Positions 24,367 through 32,865 of a stretch of DNA of 64,000 bases are shown piece after piece; positions within the stretch are counted from its first letter, which is position 1; every line of letters starts with the position of its first letter. The notes beneath the pieces are model-generated. The model was not told the origin of the DNA. It was given only the letters and a program-made list of their open reading frames with translations, and did no database searches. Where the stretch lies: assembly GCA_963757945.1 (NCBI GenBank), contig CAVWTN010000002.1:1984001-2048000 (forward strand). The letters are read 5' to 3'. This DNA comes from CAVWTN01 sp963757945 (lineage in GTDB: Bacteria; Vulcanimicrobiota; Vulcanimicrobiia; Vulcanimicrobiales; Vulcanimicrobiaceae). The position numbers and the translations under genes were made by a program.

Positions 24367-24642
24367 CTCGGCATCGGAGACGACGTTGACGCCGTGCAGA
24401 AACCGGTAGTAGCGATCCTGACGGCTGGAGCGATCCAGAATGACGCGATAGGCGTCGCGATCCGCCGGCGTCGCCTCGCGGATCGACTCCTTTATGGGTG
24501 TGACGGCCGGCCCACCGTACGGCGCATGCGCCGTGGATTGCGCCGAGCGACGCGGGCACGCCTTCTCCGCTTCCTACGAAAGTCGTGGACGAACGGGCGT
24601 TTTGATAGGTCATACGGCGGTAACGTGGGGAACGTCGATGCC

Positions 24643-26433
24643 ATGCGCCGTGTTCTCCTGGGCGTCCTCGCCGCGACCCTCGCTGCGGGGCTCGCCATCC
24701 TCGCGAGCCCCGCGGTCTCCCAGGCTCAAATTCCGGCCGGTATCCTCAACGTGGTGCAGCCGACGCCTGCGGTCGAGCAACTGCCGCTCGGGGTCCGGCG
24801 AGTCGGGAATCTCGAGATCGCGACCGTCTCGTTCGATCACCAGCCGATCTTCGCGGTCGCGGGCCCGATCGTGCGCAACCGGCAGGATCCGGGGACGCTC
24901 ATCCCCGTCGAAGTGCGCGCGGCGCAAATCGAAGAGAATCTGCGCCAAGTGCTGATCGTCGACCCGAACAAGACGGTCTCGTTGTTCGGCGCGTACGATA
25001 CGGTCTACGATCCGCGCACGTTCAAAGTCGCGACCAAGAAGGTCGATAACGAGATCGTCCTCGTCGCCGGCGATGCCGCGCACGGCGACGATCTGACGCT
25101 GATGACCGTCACCGTGCTCGACGCGAACTATTACGGCATGTCGACGGACGATTTGGCGAAGCGGCTGCAGCAGCAGTTGCAGACCGTGCTCGTCGCCTCG
25201 CTCGCGAGCCGCCAGCCCGACCTCATACGCCGGCACCTCGCGATCGTGCCGCAGGTCGCCGGCGGAATGCTGACGCTCACGCTCGTGCTGTGGTTCTGCC
25301 GCGCGCGCGTGCGCTCGTGGCAGAAGAAGCTCGAGGCGGAGACGACCGACGAGATCGGGCGCGCGGCGATCGATCGAAAGCTCGACATCGCCTCGATGCT
25401 GAGTTGGAGCGTCGCGTCGCTGCTCGCCCTGACGTGGCTCGGCGGCACGCTCTGGATCATGTCGCTGTTTCCCTCGACGGCGGCGCTCGCGCAACGGTTT
25501 TGGACGCAGCTTTTGTACCTCGTGATCATCTGGTTCGCCGCCGGGCTGCTCGATCGCGTCGGGAACGTGATGATGGCGCGCCTGGCGGAGGCGTGGAAGA
25601 AGCTGCTGATTCGGCGCGACGACGCGTCGCGGCAGTCGCTGCGCATCCCGACGATCGTGCGTGCACTCGAAGGCTTCAAGGCGCTGGTCATCTATCTCGT
25701 GGCGACGGGGCTCAGCTTGAAGCTGCTCGGCCTGCCGAGCGCTTCCGTGCTGACGGTCGGCGCGTTGCTCGCGCTCGCGCTCTCCTTCGCGGCGCAGAGC
25801 ATCGTGAAAGACCTGACGACCGGGTTCCTGATCCTCACCGAAGATCAGTTCGCGATCGGCGACGTCGTGACGATCGGGGCGATCTCGGGGACGGTCGAAA
25901 ATCTCAACCTACGCATCACGCAGGTTCGCGACGACCGCGGGAAGTTGATCACGATCCCGAACAGCCAGATCACGGTCGTCGAGAACGCGACGCGGACCTG
26001 GTCGCGGGTCGATTTCACGATCGACATCGCGAGCGACGCGGATATCGAACGTGCCTTGAAGGCGCTTGCGGAAGTGGCGGACGCGCTGTACACGGATCCC
26101 GCGTGGTACGCGCGCATCGTGGAGCCGCCTTCCGTTCTCGGGGTCGAGGCGATCTCGCCGAACGGGATCACGCTGCGCATGTGGATCGTCACCGCGCCGG
26201 CGCAGCAATACGCGGTGCGCCGTGAGCTCAACCGCCGCGTGCTGCTGGCCTTCAGCGCGCAGAACATCACGCTCGGCATTCCGCAGCAAGTCGTGCACGA
26301 TACGGTTCCGGGCGCGCCGCCGGACGATGCGGGCAAGCCGGCGCACGCGGCCGCGGGCGCCGAACCCGTCGCGGACGTCAAGCCGCCGGTGCAAACGGCG
26401 GCCGCCGGTGCGCGCGACGTAGCGCGTCCGTAG
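24643..26433 (+). CDS. MscS-family mechanosensitive channel with periplasmic N-terminal region
   Basis: 596 residues. Signal peptide (VLLGVLAATLAAGLAILA), a ~190-residue periplasmic domain, membrane helices at ~210-225, 265-285, 295-315 and 350-400, and the MscS core: pore helix VGALLALALSFAAQSIVKD, then GFLILTEDQFAIGDVVTIG, a Sm-like beta domain with TIPNSQIT, and an alpha/beta domain. The tail is Pro/Ala-rich. Opens on membrane tension to release solutes. GTG 24625 is an alternative start. Confidence 0.85.
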   Translation: MRRVLLGVLAATLAAGLAILASPAVSQAQIPAGILNVVQPTPAVEQLPLGVRRVGNLEIATVSFDHQPIFAVAGPIVRNRQDPGTLIPVEVRAAQIEENLRQVLIVDPNKTVSLFGAYDTVYDPRTFKVATKKVDNEIVLVAGDAAHGDDLTLMTVTVLDANYYGMSTDDLAKRLQQQLQTVLVASLASRQPDLIRRHLAIVPQVAGGMLTLTLVLWFCRARVRSWQKKLEAETTDEIGRAAIDRKLDIASMLSWSVASLLALTWLGGTLWIMSLFPSTAALAQRFWTQLLYLVIIWFAAGLLDRVGNVMMARLAEAWKKLLIRRDDASRQSLRIPTIVRALEGFKALVIYLVATGLSLKLLGLPSASVLTVGALLALALSFAAQSIVKDLTTGFLILTEDQFAIGDVVTIGAISGTVENLNLRITQVRDDRGKLITIPNSQITVVENATRTWSRVDFTIDIASDADIERALKALAEVADALYTDPAWYARIVEPPSVLGVEAISPNGITLRMWIVTAPAQQYAVRRELNRRVLLAFSAQNITLGIPQQVVHDTVPGAPPDDAGKPAHAAAGAEPVADVKPPVQTAAAGARDVARP

Positions 26434-26499
26434 CCTTTCCGAGAAAAGTAGCATCTCCGTGCGGAAGGCCGCGCGCGACGGGATGAGAATCGGTCCGTA

Positions 26500-27102
26500 A
26501 TGCCCTCGTCGTGGTCCATCGCGTTTGCAATCGGCCTCTCGTTCACGCGGCCGAGCGATCTTGCGATCGATCAGCCCTCTAGCGGGAATCATGCGGTATT
26601 CCATAACGTGCGATGGGCGGGGCAATCGTTCGCGTCGCCGATCTATTATGTCGTGCGCTTCGGCAAGGGCGACGTGCAGTTCGATTTCACGCACTACAAA
26701 GTGATCGCCGAGGACCGGGAGCGCATTCCCGTCACGGGAACGTGGCACGGCGCGCCGCTCGCTGAAACGGCGCCGCTCGGCGAGCGCGTCCAGCATTTCG
26801 AAATCACGCACGGCGTCAACTCGTGCGCATTGATCGTTCTCGCGCGCGACCCGGCCCGGCGCGGCTTCTACGTGGGGATCGGCCCGCTCTTCTACATGCC
26901 GCACGCGGAAGCGAAGGTGGACGGCCGCGAAAGTTCATCAGGTTACGCTTATGGGGGCACGGGGTTCGAGGCTTTGGCGGGCACGGGCGGGCCTGCGCCG
27001 TTCGCCGATGTGAAAGTCCAGACGGGATCGATCCGCGTCGGCATCGCCGGCGGCACCGGCGCGACGACGCTCTCGAGCGTTCAATTTTCGGTGGCGCCGT
27101 GA
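26500..27102 (+). CDS. Hypothetical protein, probably exported
   Basis: 200 residues. N-terminus SSWSIAFAIGLSFT is mildly hydrophobic. Most of the chain is beta-rich with a Gly-rich end (GYAYGGTGFEALAGTGG, GIAGGTGATTL). Not recognised. Its TGA overlaps the GTG of the PHP protein gene, so the two are translationally coupled and may act together. Confidence 0.6.
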   Translation: MPSSWSIAFAIGLSFTRPSDLAIDQPSSGNHAVFHNVRWAGQSFASPIYYVVRFGKGDVQFDFTHYKVIAEDRERIPVTGTWHGAPLAETAPLGERVQHFEITHGVNSCALIVLARDPARRGFYVGIGPLFYMPHAEAKVDGRESSSGYAYGGTGFEALAGTGGPAPFADVKVQTGSIRVGIAGGTGATTLSSVQFSVAP

Positions 27103-28550
27103 GCGGATTGACGCCGCGAATGCGGCGTTGGAGCGTGCTCTGCGCCCTCGCGCTGATCCTCAGCGTGCTTTTTGCCGTCGCTGCCGATGCTCGGGCGCGG
27201 CGCTCGCCATCGCCGTCGCCCGCGCCCACGCCATCGGCCACGCCGGCGGCGACGTTGCGCCCCGGTGGTACGCCGTCGTCGGGCGGCCTGTTCGTGCTCT
27301 CGGGCAGCTTGCACGATCACAGCACGGATTCCGACGGCGATGCGTCGTCACGCGTCGTGATCGCCTGGGAGTTCAACCACCGCGCCGAACTCGGCCTTGA
27401 TTACGCCGGGCTCAGCGATCACTCGGATTTCTGGCCGTTCGCGTACCGCGTGCCGTTCGGCGGCAGCGCCTGGAAGCGGCAAGCGCGCATGGTCCAACAC
27501 TATGCGGGCACCGGCTTCGCCTTCGTGCGCAGCTTCGAGTTCACATCGGACCAAGAGAATCACGTCAGCGTGATCGGCTCGGCGGATTATCTCGACGGCA
27601 TCCACAGCAGCGACCTGACGATGAAGCCGCTCTACCGCTGGCTCGCGGCGCGCCCCACCGCCCTCGCGCAATTCAATCATCCCAGCACCAAGGGTGCGTT
27701 GCAGTGGGACAATCTCGCGTTCGTTCCGGCGGTCGCGGGGAATTTCTCGACGATCGAGATTCACGGCGACCAGGGCTTCACGCCCCGGGATCTCGCGCGT
27801 TCCGATGCCGGCTGGTATTGGCTCGCGCTGACGCGCGGCTGGACCCTCGGACCGACGATGAACTGGGACACGCATGATTGGCACCCGGTCTTCCGGCAGA
27901 AAGACCTCGGCACGCGCTGCGGAGAGCCGCACACGCTGCCGTGCCAGCGCACGCTCGTTCTCGCCGAAGCGGACACCTCGGACGCGATCCTGCGCGCGAT
28001 TCGCGCGCACCGGACGACGGCGACGGAACATCCGAGCCTGTGGGCCACCTTGCGCGGCCCGGACGGAATCTGGCAGGGCAGCACGTTCAGCAATGCCGCC
28101 CCCGGTACGACGCTCGACCTCACGGTCGAAGCGGGCTCGACGATCTGGCCGCTCGACCGCGTCGACATCGTGAGCGACAACGGGATCGATCCGCATCCGT
28201 ATTACGACGGCGACAACGCCGTCAAGATCAAGCGCGAGTCGATCTTCGCCGACAGTTTCCGCGAGCAGCATAAACGCTTCGTGCGCTCGGGCGGCTATGC
28301 CGTGCGCAAGGCCGTGATCGACGAGCCGCCCGACGGCACCACCGTCGCGAGCGTGCCGCTCTCGGGCAATCACGCCGTCCAGACGATCGTCGTCACGATC
28401 CCGAACGTGCCGAGCCTGCGCCCCGATCGAAAGCACTTCTACTACGCCGTCGTCCACGCGGGCCAAGTGCGCGCCTGGACCGCTCCGATCTTCGCCGACC
28501 CCTCCGCCTCCGCCCAGCACGCCGAACTCCCAAACGCGGCGCCGCTCTAG
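27099..28550 (+). CDS. Secreted PHP-type phosphoesterase (CehA/McbA-like)
   Basis: 483 residues. Signal segment (VLCALALILSVLFAVAADA), a Pro/Ser linker, then the PHP metal motifs SGSLHDHSTDSDG (~72) and DYAGLSDHSDFW (~105), with later histidines in FNHPSTKG and NWDTHDWHP. CehA/McbA-type enzymes hydrolyse phosphate or carbamate esters outside the cytoplasm; the substrate here is unknown. GTG 27099 lies on the preceding stop codon. Confidence 0.75.
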   Translation: MSGLTPRMRRWSVLCALALILSVLFAVAADARARRSPSPSPAPTPSATPAATLRPGGTPSSGGLFVLSGSLHDHSTDSDGDASSRVVIAWEFNHRAELGLDYAGLSDHSDFWPFAYRVPFGGSAWKRQARMVQHYAGTGFAFVRSFEFTSDQENHVSVIGSADYLDGIHSSDLTMKPLYRWLAARPTALAQFNHPSTKGALQWDNLAFVPAVAGNFSTIEIHGDQGFTPRDLARSDAGWYWLALTRGWTLGPTMNWDTHDWHPVFRQKDLGTRCGEPHTLPCQRTLVLAEADTSDAILRAIRAHRTTATEHPSLWATLRGPDGIWQGSTFSNAAPGTTLDLTVEAGSTIWPLDRVDIVSDNGIDPHPYYDGDNAVKIKRESIFADSFREQHKRFVRSGGYAVRKAVIDEPPDGTTVASVPLSGNHAVQTIVVTIPNVPSLRPDRKHFYYAVVHAGQVRAWTAPIFADPSASAQHAELPNAAPL

Positions 28551-28603
28551 GACCCCCGCTGGAGGATGGAGGCATTCTCTGATTTCGTCGAATTCCGTGC
28601 TGT

Positions 28604-28626
28604 CCGTTGGCCAAATGAGGGCCAAA
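28604..28626 (+). repeat. Left 23-bp direct repeat (putative attL)
   Basis: Identical to 30277-30299. The core is an inverted repeat TTGGCC-N7-GGCCAA, as expected of a tyrosine-recombinase crossover site. It lies 54 bases after the PHP gene stop. Confidence 0.65.
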
Positions 28627-28641
28627 ATGCGGCAGCCGTAA

Positions 28642-28676
28642 TTGGCAATAACTAAACGATATGTTATGATATTGCC
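28642..28676 (+). promoter_or_regulatory. abiEi promoter with overlapping operator
   Basis: TTGGCA (28642-28647), 17-base spacer, TATGAT (28665-28670). The inverted repeat GGCAATA/TATTGCC (28644-28650, 28670-28676) spans the promoter, matching negative autoregulation known for AbiEi. The -10 ends 6 bases before the ATG, so the mRNA is probably leaderless. Confidence 0.75.
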
Positions 28677-29255
28677 ATGTCCCGGATCGCACCTGTCCTC
28701 TTCGACCTGGCGAGCGAGCATGACGGAGTGTTCACTGCTGCCGAAGCGGCTGACGCCGGCATTTCGCACGAGGCGCTGGCGATGGCCGCCCGGCGCGGCA
28801 CCGTTCGCCGCCTTTCACGAGGCATCTATCGGCTGGTCGCTTACCCATCGGACGAGGAGCGAGTGCAGCACTGGGAGGCGGTCCTGTGGCCGACGACCCG
28901 GCGGGGCGCAGTTCCGGAGTGGGGTGTCCTCTCGCACCTCACGGCGCTGCGAATGAACTATGCCCAGCTCGAATATACCCCGCCAAAGGTCAGCATCACC
29001 GTGCCGACGTCGATGCGCATCCGCCGAGCGACGCCGTCGTGGCTCGAGATCCACCACGCCGACCTTTCGGACGGCGACGTCACCAGCCTCATGGGGCCTC
29101 CGGCGACGACCCTCGAGCGGACGCTCCACGATTGCATCGACGCGGGCGTCGATCGGCGGCTCATCCTGCGCACGCTCGACGGCATGGCCGATCGCACCTT
29201 GCCTCCGGTCATGCCCGAAACCGAGATCGCTCAGCTGCGGGCGCGGCTCGGCTAG
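28677..29255 (+). CDS. AbiEi-type antitoxin / transcriptional repressor
   Basis: 192 residues. N-terminal winged helix (GVFTAAEAADAGISHEAL, then GTVRRLSRGIYRLV), then the AbiEi C-terminal domain (WGVLSHLTALRMN, then ATTLERTLHDCIDAG). In type IV AbiE systems AbiEi represses the operon and counters the AbiEii nucleotidyltransferase. The upstream operator fits. Its TAG overlaps the GTG of abiEii (TAGTG). Looks intact although the toxin is broken. Confidence 0.8.
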   Translation: MSRIAPVLFDLASEHDGVFTAAEAADAGISHEALAMAARRGTVRRLSRGIYRLVAYPSDEERVQHWEAVLWPTTRRGAVPEWGVLSHLTALRMNYAQLEYTPPKVSITVPTSMRIRRATPSWLEIHHADLSDGDVTSLMGPPATTLERTLHDCIDAGVDRRLILRTLDGMADRTLPPVMPETEIAQLRARLG

Positions 29256-29790
29256 TGCGGCAGCCCGGACCACGAACTCGAGCCCGGCGTCTGGAGTCGG
29301 CGATCGCGCGCAGCGCTCAAACAGCGGGGATGGCGGTCGCGCGCTATCGCGATTACTTCAACCGCGCCATCCTCATCGCCGCGCTTGAACGTGCCGTCGA
29401 TGCCGGCGTCATCGACGATTATATCGTCAAAGGTGGGGCCGCGATCGAGTTGCGCTTTGGCGTGCTGGCCCGCGCGACCCGAGACCTCGACGTCGTCCGC
29501 TAGCTTCGCTGCGCGACGAGTACGGCTATGCCAGGCATGTGGTCGACGTGCTCTTCCTGGCCCGATCTGACGTCAATCTCGATAGCGTGCGGGCCGCCTG
29601 TCACCTTGTCTTCGAACTTCGGGCGCCGCGTGATGGCCGTGTTTGGCCGCCGCGAACGATCACGGTCCCGGCGCGTTGGATCGGTGAGTACGCAGCAACG
29701 CTCGCCCAATACCCCGATCTTGCATTGCAGCCGGAAGACGTGCCGGCCGAGTTTACTCGCCTGCTCACAACGCTCATCGGAGGCTCCTAA
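29255..29790 (+). pseudogene. AbiEii-type nucleotidyltransferase toxin, broken
   Basis: The N-terminal part (29255-29503, 82 residues) contains the nucleotidyltransferase motif IVKGGAAIELRFG followed by RATRDLDVV, then stops at TAG. The C-terminal part continues in another frame (29539-29790: VVDVLFLAR, then LDSVRAACHLVFELR and WIGEYAATLAQ). The joint is out of frame and the middle third is missing, so an internal deletion removed roughly 100 residues. Toxin activity is not expected. Confidence 0.75.
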
Positions 29791-29920
29791 CTGCTCTGCC
29801 GCCAGGCTTGACACCCATCGTGCCGCTCGAGGCGGCGCGGACCACGCCGTCGTGCTCACGGCGGGCGTTGCGCTCGGGGCGCGCGTATCATGTCACCCTG
29901 TATTCCCGAACAGCCGCTGA

Positions 29921-30340
29921 CCCTTTTCCTGGCCCGGGTATGTGGACCAAGGGCTGGTTTTTGCGAACGAGTCCGGCGGGAGCTGGAAAGCCGACGGCAT
30001 CTCGAGCCTCTACCGTGGAATCGTCAAGCGCGCCGGCCTTGGGCAGCTGCGATTCCACGACCTCCGGCACACGGCGGCTTCCCTCATGCTCGAAGAGGGT
30101 TTGCCGATCACGACCGCCGCGGCCATCCTTGGCCACGCCAACACCTCGACGACCTTGAGCGTCTACGCCCATGCGATCAAGGGAAGCGAGCAAGGTGCAG
30201 CCGTCCTGATGGAAGGCATCCTGCAAGGGACGGCCCAGGGCCCGTTGAACCTGGGTGGTCGGCGTGACGGCGAATCCCGTTGGCCAAATGAGGGCCAAAT
30301 CGATCCCCAGTCCTCAGCGATCAGCGAAAAAACGTTATAA
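29921..30340 (+). pseudogene. Tyrosine recombinase/integrase, C-terminal remnant
   Basis: About 139 codons remain. RFHDLRHTAASLMLEEG, LGHANTSTTLSVYAH gives the HxxR, H and Tyr of the catalytic set; the first catalytic Arg and the DNA-binding N-terminal domains are absent, with an in-frame TGA at 29918. The right 23-base repeat lies inside the final codons (RWPNEGQ), so the last residues come from the chromosome side of the junction. Confidence 0.8.
30277..30299 (+). repeat. Right 23-bp direct repeat (putative attR)
   Basis: Perfect copy of 28604-28626, inside the 3' end of the integrase remnant and 50 bases before tRNA-Thr. Confidence 0.65.
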
Positions 30341-30349
30341 ATCAAGCGT

Positions 30350-30425
30350 GCCGACGTAGCTCAGTTGGTAGAGCAGCTGATTCGTAATCAGCAGGTCAGC
30401 GGTTCAAGTCCGCTCGTCGGCTCCA
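30350..30425 (+). tRNA. tRNA-Thr (anticodon CGT), CCA encoded
   Basis: Cloverleaf: acceptor GCCGACG/CGTCGGC, D arm GCTC/GAGC, anticodon stem GCTGA/TCAGC with loop TTCGTAA, T arm AGCGG-TTCAAGT-CCGCT, discriminator T and encoded CCA. The CGT anticodon reads ACG. Confidence 0.97.
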
Positions 30426-30427
30426 TG

Positions 30428-30453
30428 AAAACCTCGCCGTCGCGGGGTTTTTC
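30428..30453 (+). terminator. Terminator of tRNA-Thr
   Basis: AAAACCTCGC/GCGGGGTTTT, a 10-bp stem with one wobble, loop CGTC, ending in a five-T run. Confidence 0.85.
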
Positions 30454-30480
30454 AACGCGTTTGACCGGGACGGTCAGGGC

Positions 30481-31227
30481 TTACACGCCGTAGCGCTCGG
30501 TGAGCACATCGCTTGCCGGCACGCCCGCCTCGACGGCGCCGTCGGCGGCTGCATTGACGAATGAATTTGAGCCGCAGACGAAAACACGCGGGGAGTCGTG
30601 GAACCGTGCGAGCGCCTCGGACATCATGCGCGCGTCGACTCGGCGACCGTAATCGCCGGCCCTTCGCGGCGCCTCGCGAGTCAGGGTCAGCACTAGCTCA
30701 AAACCATCGCGACGATCGTTCAGCGCTAGCAGTTCGTCTCGGAAGATGACATCATCCCACGTCTTCGCCGAATAAAGGAGCGTCACAGGTCGCCGATCTG
30801 CCACCGCAGCACGATGTCGAACCATCGCCACGAACGGTACAACGCCCGATCCGCCGGCCGCGAAGAGCAACGGCCGTCCGTCATCAACCGGCCACACGAA
30901 GTAACCTCCGAGCGGACCACGGACATCGATCGCGTCACCGACTGTCACGACGTCGTGGAAGAACGGCGAGACCTCGCCGTCCGATAACCGCTCGATCGCG
31001 AGCTCGATAGAAGGCAGGCTCTCCGGCGCTGAAGCGATCGAGTAGCTGCGCATCGCTTTATAGCCATCCGGCGCCGTAAGACGCACGTCCACGTGCTGTC
31101 CCGCGCGAAACTCGAACGGCTGCGAAGGTGCCAGCACAAAGCTCTTGACCGTCGCCGTCCGCACGACAATGTCGGTCACTACCGTGGTCTGCCATTTGAC
31201 GGCAATCGGCGTCGCGGCGTCAGTCAC
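30481..31227 (-). CDS. FAD/NAD(P)-binding oxidoreductase, partner of the molybdoenzyme
   Basis: 248 residues with the ferredoxin-reductase fold: FAD motif MRSYSIASAP, then GGYFVWP, and NAD(P) motifs LLFAAGGSGVVPFVAMVRH and FVCGSNSFVNA. No iron-sulfur domain follows. GTG 31227 overlaps the end of the sulfite-oxidase-like gene by 8 bases and is preferred over longer readings. It probably delivers electrons to, or takes them from, that molybdenum enzyme. Confidence 0.85.
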   Translation of the reverse strand: MTDAATPIAVKWQTTVVTDIVVRTATVKSFVLAPSQPFEFRAGQHVDVRLTAPDGYKAMRSYSIASAPESLPSIELAIERLSDGEVSPFFHDVVTVGDAIDVRGPLGGYFVWPVDDGRPLLFAAGGSGVVPFVAMVRHRAAVADRRPVTLLYSAKTWDDVIFRDELLALNDRRDGFELVLTLTREAPRRAGDYGRRVDARMMSEALARFHDSPRVFVCGSNSFVNAAADGAVEAGVPASDVLTERYGV

Positions 31228-31825
31228 CCGGATAGCGCTGTTCCTTCCACGGGTCGCCGTACATGTGATATCCGCGGAGCTCCCAGAAGCCCGCTTCGTC
31301 ACGCGTTGTAAACTGAAGCCCGTTCACCCACTTTGCTGACTTCCAGAAATACAAATGCGGAACGAGCAGTCGCGCCGGCCCCCCGTGATCCGGCTCGAGC
31401 GGCCGGCCATCGTACTTCAGGGCGACGATCGCCTTTCCAGCGACGAGGTCGGCGAGAGGAACGTTCGTTGAATAACCGCCGTACGAATGCGCCAACACGA
31501 ACTCAGTCGGCGGATCCACGCCTGCGTCGGTGAGAAGATCATCGATCGAGACGCCCTCCCACCGTGTGTCGAGCTTGCTCCACGTCGTGACACAGTGGAT
31601 ATCGCGGACGATCGAGGTTTGCGGCAGCGCGTTAAAGGCGGCCCAATCCCAAGTCTTCAGCGGCTTCGGACCGGCTTTGAGAGTGAATTTCCAGTCCTCG
31701 GCTCTGATCTGCGGGGTCGGTCCGGCGGAGAGCACGGGAAAATCGTCGACGAGGTGTTGACCCGGCGGAACACGGCCGGAGGGGCCGTCCTGCTGACGCC
31801 TGCCCAGAAACCCGCGAGTCGCCAC
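31220..31825 (-). CDS. Sulfite-oxidase-like molybdopterin oxidoreductase
   Basis: 201 residues of a single SUOX-fold molybdopterin domain. The likely Mo-ligand cysteine is in DIHCVTTWSKLDTRWEGV; HGGPARLLVPHLYFWKSAKW is another family landmark. No Tat signal is seen, so it is probably cytoplasmic, unlike MsrP. GTG 31825 has AGGAGGG upstream. It forms a two-gene operon with the flavin reductase; this pairing recurs in bacteria. Substrate unknown. Confidence 0.85.
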   Translation of the reverse strand: MATRGFLGRRQQDGPSGRVPPGQHLVDDFPVLSAGPTPQIRAEDWKFTLKAGPKPLKTWDWAAFNALPQTSIVRDIHCVTTWSKLDTRWEGVSIDDLLTDAGVDPPTEFVLAHSYGGYSTNVPLADLVAGKAIVALKYDGRPLEPDHGGPARLLVPHLYFWKSAKWVNGLQFTTRDEAGFWELRGYHMYGDPWKEQRYPGD

Positions 31826-31955
31826 GATCCCTCCTCAAGCTTGCACCGGTGCTCGCCGCCTGGTCCCCGGCAGGTGCGTAGTTAGACAACTCCGGCGCCT
31901 CCTCGGGTCCCAGAACACTTGGAAACGAGATGCCCGTTTCACGCGCCGCCGCAGC

Positions 31956-32744
31956 TCACGGGGCGCGGCGTCGAAGGAACGCCGTCGCACCGGCAAGCGC
32001 ATCGCCGCTTGCGACCGTTGTGCCGAAGGCGAGCGCCTCGATCCGCAACCCTTCGTCGACCGAGACGTTGAGGCCGCGGGTGACCGCGATGAGTGCTGCC
32101 GCGACGGCCACAGCAGCGTGCCTGGTGACGTGCTGCGCCAGGTCGAGTGCGGCGTCGAGAAGTGCCTCACTCGCGACGACCTCATTGATGAGACCCATAT
32201 CGCGCGCAACGTGCGCCACGAATGGATCCCCGCACAGAATCGCATGCAGCGCGCGCTTGCGGCCGGCCAGTCGTGGAAGCCGTTGGGTGCCCCCAAACGT
32301 CGGAACGATGCCCAGTTTGATCTCGGGTTTTCCGAAGAGCGCTCCCTGAGCGGCGATGGCGAGATGCGAGGCTTCGACGATCTCGCATCCTCCGCCGAAC
32401 GCAAGACCGTTGACCGCGGCGATCACCGGCTTTGGAAAATCTTCGATCGTTCGCGTAAGCCGTTGGCCGCGTCGACAGAACTCCCGGACTGCGGTACCGA
32501 CGCCGCTCGCGATGCTGTCACGGAACTCGCCGATGTCGGCGCCGGCGCTGAACGCCTGACCTGCTCCCGTCAGGATCACGGCGCGGACTGCGGGATCGGC
32601 TTCGAGCGCGCGAAGGCGCTCGATCAGCGCGTCGACGAGTGCATAGGAGAGCGCGTTGAGTTTCGCGGGACGGTTCAGCGTGAGGACTGTGATGCCGTCC
32701 CGTGCTTGGGTGCATAGGACCGGCGGCTGGATCTCATTCGTCAT
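31956..32744 (-). CDS. Enoyl-CoA hydratase/isomerase family protein
   Basis: 262 residues. Crotonase fold: TLNRPAKLNALS, oxyanion segments GAGQAFSAGADIGEF and NGLAFGGGCEIVEA, and PEIKLGIVPTFGGTQRLPR, where the catalytic glutamates normally lie. Acts on fatty acyl-CoA thioesters; exact substrate not determined. Stand-alone. Confidence 0.85.
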   Translation of the reverse strand: MTNEIQPPVLCTQARDGITVLTLNRPAKLNALSYALVDALIERLRALEADPAVRAVILTGAGQAFSAGADIGEFRDSIASGVGTAVREFCRRGQRLTRTIEDFPKPVIAAVNGLAFGGGCEIVEASHLAIAAQGALFGKPEIKLGIVPTFGGTQRLPRLAGRKRALHAILCGDPFVAHVARDMGLINEVVASEALLDAALDLAQHVTRHAAVAVAAALIAVTRGLNVSVDEGLRIEALAFGTTVASGDALAGATAFLRRRAP

Positions 32745-32865
32745 ACTTCACACTGGTCGACGCGACGTATACCGACCTGTGGATGAACCGCCGAATGAAG
32801 AGCAGGAAAACAGATTGTATACGAGTCAGCTTTAGATCGTCTTCTGAAACAATGGGGAGCCGAGC

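Larger units (their letters stand above)
28604..30299 (+). mobile_element. Decayed integrative element carrying an AbiE toxin-antitoxin locus
   Basis: The segment is bounded by 23-base perfect direct repeats and holds an AbiEi antitoxin gene, a broken AbiEii toxin gene and the C-terminal piece of a tyrosine integrase whose end lies in the right repeat. Size is 1.7 kb, far below a working element, so most of it has been deleted. The nearby tRNA-Thr is not itself the site: its 3' end points away. Confidence 0.6.

Noticed and set aside
30350..30425. tRNA-Thr as the attachment site of the element to its left
   Set aside because: The 23-bp repeats are not part of the tRNA, and its 5' end, not its 3' end, faces the integrase remnant.
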